Shown here piece after piece: positions 54,981 through 57,019 of a DNA stretch of 57,019 nt. Below the pieces are notes generated by a model. The model saw only the letters and a list, made by a program, of their open reading frames with translations. It searched no databases and had not been told where the DNA came from. Position 1 is the first letter of the stretch. Each line of letters starts with the position of its first letter. A program made the position numbers and the translations under genes. The stretch is from Alloalcanivorax balearicus MACL04 (lineage in GTDB: Bacteria > Pseudomonadota > Gammaproteobacteria > Pseudomonadales > Alcanivoracaceae), in NCBI RefSeq assembly GCF_025532145.1, contig NZ_ARXS01000029.1:1-57019 (forward strand), given 5' to 3'.

Positions 54981-56813
54981 ATGGTGAGCCTGAAAACGTC
55001 TCTGGCCCTGTTGCCGCTGGTATCCGCACTGGCCCTGGCGGGCTGCGGTGGCGACAGCAGCGATAACGATAACAGCGGCGGTGGGGAGCCGCTGTCTCTG
55101 ACCATCCTTCATATCAACGACCATCACTCCAATCTGGAGGCGTCGAGCCTGACGCTGGATATCGCCGACGCGGAAACCACCTTTGAGTCGGGCGGTTTTC
55201 CCCGCGTAGTGGCCAAAATCGCCGAACGCGAAGCCGCCCTGGGCAATGTCCTCAAGCTGCATGCGGGGGACGCCATCACCGGTACTCTGTACTACTCCAG
55301 CTTCGAAGGTCAGGCCGATGCCGAGCTGATGAACCAGGTGTGTTTCGACGCCTTCGCTCTGGGTAATCACGAATTCGACCGCGGTGACGCTGGCCTCAAG
55401 AAGTTTCTCGACTACCTGGCCGATGGCAGCTGCGACACTCCGGTTCTGGCCGCCAACGTCAAACCGCAGGTAGGCACTCCGCTGGCGCCCAACGCCGGGG
55501 ACGACTACATCAAGCCTTACGTGATCCACGAAGTGGACGGGCAACAGGTCGGTATCATCGGCATCGACATCGCCGGCAAAACCCGGAACAGCTCCAGCCC
55601 GCTGGATACCACGGAGTTCCTGGACGAGCAGGAAACCGCCCAGGCCATGATCGACGAGCTGGCTGGTCAGGGCGTCAATAAAATCGTCCTGCTGACCCAC
55701 TACCAATACCAGAACGACCTGGAAATGGCCGCCAATCTGTCCGGCGTCGACGTGATCATCGGTGGCGACTCGCACACCCTGCTCGGAGATTTCGCTGATT
55801 ACGGCCTGGCCGCATCCGGTGATTACCCCACCATTGTGACCAACGCCGATGGCGATCAGGCCTGTGTCGCCCAGGCCTGGCAGTACTCCCAAGTGGTGGG
55901 AGAGCTGAACGTGGAATGGGATGCCGACGGCAACGTCACCGCCTGCGCGGGCGTGCCGCACTTGCTGCTGGGAGACTCGATCACCCGCAAAACCGCCGAT
56001 GACGAATCCTATGAGCCCGAAGGCACGGAACGGCAACAAATCCTGACCGCCGTTGACGCCGACGCTCAACTCAGTCTGACCAGCCCCGACCTCAATGCCC
56101 AAACGCTGCTCGCCGGTTTTACCGAGCAACTGGACGAGTTCCAGAATATCGAGATCGGCACCGCCACCGAAGACCTGTGCCTGGCCCGGATCCCCGGTCA
56201 GGAGTATGGCGACCCTTGCCCCAGCGAGGACCCGGATCGTGGCGGTGATATTCCCAATGTGGTGGCCAACGCCTTTCTGTTCATGAGCAAGGAGGCCGAC
56301 GTCTCCATCCAGAATGCCGGCGGCGTGCGCATCGACATCCCTGCGGGTCCCATCACCATCGGTGATGCCTACACCTTGCTGCCATTCGGCAACACTCTCA
56401 CCAACCTGGATATGACCGGCGCGGAAATCCACCAGGTGCTCAATGAAGCAGTGGATTATGCTCACAGCGACTCTTCCGGTGCCTATCCCTATGCCTCCGG
56501 ACTGCGCTGGTACGTGGACATGAACCGGGCGGAAGGCGAGCGCCTCTATGACATAGAATACCGTCTGCGCAACGAAGGCGAGTGGCAGCCGCTGGACGAT
56601 ACCACCGAGTTGACCGTGGTGAGCAACAGCTTCACCGCCAGCGGCCAGGATGGCTACCTCACCTTCGGTACGGTCAGCGAAGACGGACGCGCCGTGGACA
56701 CTTTCCTCGATTACGCGCAGTCCTTTGTCGACTACATGATGGAAGTCGGCACCGTCAGCAAACCAGCCCTGGAAGCCTACTCCACCCGCCACTACACCCC
56801 GGCGGCGGAATAA
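54981..56813 (+). CDS. UshA-like 5'-nucleotidase/metallophosphatase lipoprotein
   Basis: Lipoprotein of 610 residues, lipobox LAGC (Cys22) and a Ser/Asp/Asn linker. The metallophosphoesterase domain has ILHINDHHSNL, LHAGDAITG, ALGNHEFDRG and GGDSHTLLGD as metal ligands. From about residue 385 a 5'-nucleotidase C-terminal domain contains IQNAGGVRIDIPAGPI and LPFGNTLTNLDM. Such enzymes hydrolyse nucleotides or UDP-sugars outside the inner membrane; the lipid anchor differs from soluble E. coli UshA. AAAGGAG precedes ATG 54981. Confidence 0.92.
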   Translation: MVSLKTSLALLPLVSALALAGCGGDSSDNDNSGGGEPLSLTILHINDHHSNLEASSLTLDIADAETTFESGGFPRVVAKIAEREAALGNVLKLHAGDAITGTLYYSSFEGQADAELMNQVCFDAFALGNHEFDRGDAGLKKFLDYLADGSCDTPVLAANVKPQVGTPLAPNAGDDYIKPYVIHEVDGQQVGIIGIDIAGKTRNSSSPLDTTEFLDEQETAQAMIDELAGQGVNKIVLLTHYQYQNDLEMAANLSGVDVIIGGDSHTLLGDFADYGLAASGDYPTIVTNADGDQACVAQAWQYSQVVGELNVEWDADGNVTACAGVPHLLLGDSITRKTADDESYEPEGTERQQILTAVDADAQLSLTSPDLNAQTLLAGFTEQLDEFQNIEIGTATEDLCLARIPGQEYGDPCPSEDPDRGGDIPNVVANAFLFMSKEADVSIQNAGGVRIDIPAGPITIGDAYTLLPFGNTLTNLDMTGAEIHQVLNEAVDYAHSDSSGAYPYASGLRWYVDMNRAEGERLYDIEYRLRNEGEWQPLDDTTELTVVSNSFTASGQDGYLTFGTVSEDGRAVDTFLDYAQSFVDYMMEVGTVSKPALEAYSTRHYTPAAE

Positions 56814-56836
56814 GCTTCAACGACGACCCGCAGGAT

Positions 56837-56856
56837 GACCGCCATGGACGGCGGTC
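56837..56856. terminator. hairpin after the nucleotidase gene
   Basis: Perfect GACCGCC-atggac-GGCGGTC hairpin 24 bases after the stop codon. It has no T-run, so it may stabilise the mRNA or assist termination rather than act as a full intrinsic terminator. Confidence 0.45.
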
Positions 56857-56868
56857 ATAAGAGGCCAC

Positions 56869-56946
56869 CACGAAGCCGCTGTGGGAGCTTGCCTGCAAGC
56901 GAATCCAGGGACCCGGAAGTCCAATCGCTTGCAGGCAAGCTCCCAC
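56869..56946. repeat. REP-like hairpin, subtype A, copy 5
   Basis: Left arm CACGAAGCCGCTGTGGGAG with CTTGCCTGCAAGCGAAT (56869-56904). Right arm ATCGCTTGCAGGCAAGC with TCCCAC (56924-56946), ending early where other copies continue CAGCGGC. The composite repeat begins right after it. Confidence 0.9.
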
Positions 56947-57019
56947 CCTTCTGTGCCAGCGATCCCGGAAGGCCTCCGTGCAGACCCTTTTCGAGTGAAC
57001 CGCCGCGTTCCGGACTCCA
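56947..57019. repeat. composite repeat, copy 2 (cut by window end)
   Basis: CCTTCTGTGCCAGCGATC, then after a shorter internal segment AGGCCTCCGTGCAGACCC and GCGTTCCGGACTCCA. It matches 26937-27023 apart from a roughly 14-bp internal difference and a few substitutions, and runs off the end of the window. Confidence 0.85.

Noticed and set aside
54942-56792. A 616-codon open frame opposite the nucleotidase gene
   Set aside because: Antisense to a gene with clear metal-binding motifs and lipobox; no family resemblance of its own.

Overview
The window reads as chromosomal DNA of a GC-rich gammaproteobacterium of the Alcanivorax/Alloalcanivorax type. This is an inference from gene content, not a database match: a gntR-prpB-prpC-acnD-prpF-prpD methylcitrate cluster, the E. 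coli-like mltD/gloB/yafS/rnhA/dnaQ neighbourhood, a cytochrome P450, a PhaC-like hydrolase, several acyl-thioesterases, and many REP-like hairpins between genes. I see no phage, insertion sequence, CRISPR array, rRNA or tRNA. Almost all DNA is coding, and long antisense open frames are GC-bias shadows.

Layout. 0.2-4.6 kb: DUF924 gene and tesA, divergent from a lolD/ybbA-type ABC ATPase and its ybbP-type permease. 4.7-8.6 kb: Bcr/CflA exporter, CPA1-type cation/proton antiporter with a nucleotide-binding-like tail, MerR regulator. 8.7-13.3 kb: a tightly coupled minus-strand cassette of AGPS-like flavoprotein, GlpD-like dehydrogenase and FGGY kinase. 13.5-15.6 kb: OmpA-type lipoprotein and a second MFS transporter. 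15.7-22.2 kb: a lipid-flavoured stretch with a ferritin-like diiron protein, two hotdog thioesterases, a PhaC-like hydrolase, DUF1232 plus ParA, and a P450. 22.4-27.2 kb: gorA, a membrane-anchored FMN/3Fe-4S glutamate-synthase-like protein, a small lytic transglycosylase, a Rieske protein, then about 500 bp of hairpins. 27.2-31.5 kb: ppsA and its regulator ppsR back to back, then a thioesterase. 31.6-42.5 kb: a small membrane protein, the prp operon under a GntR/FCD regulator with two palindromic operators, and an unknown 587-residue lipoprotein. 42.6-48.3 kb: pabB, dnaQ-rnhA-methyltransferase, gloB and mltD. 48.5-54.0 kb: yejABEF peptide importer. 54.1-56.8 kb: fabI and a UshA-like lipoprotein phosphatase.

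How the genes work together. The prp cluster converts propionyl-CoA plus oxaloacetate to pyruvate plus succinate, which suits an organism degrading odd-chain or branched lipids. PpsA and PpsR control the gluconeogenic step from pyruvate to PEP. The AGPS-like/GlpD-like/kinase cassette looks like glycerol-phosphate or glyceryl-ether metabolism. Thioesterases, FabI, P450 and the PhaC-like protein fit a lipid- or hydrocarbon-centred physiology.

The most distinctive non-genic signal is a set of nine REP-like hairpins in at least four subtypes sharing a TGTGGGA/GCGAAT core. Two further nested palindromes and a composite repeat, present at 26.9 kb and cut by the right edge of the window, are associated with them. 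Nothing here is unambiguously a new defence or mobile system. The best candidates for new biology are the AGPS-like cassette, the REP family and the unknown lipoprotein that ends 15 bp before the prp control region.
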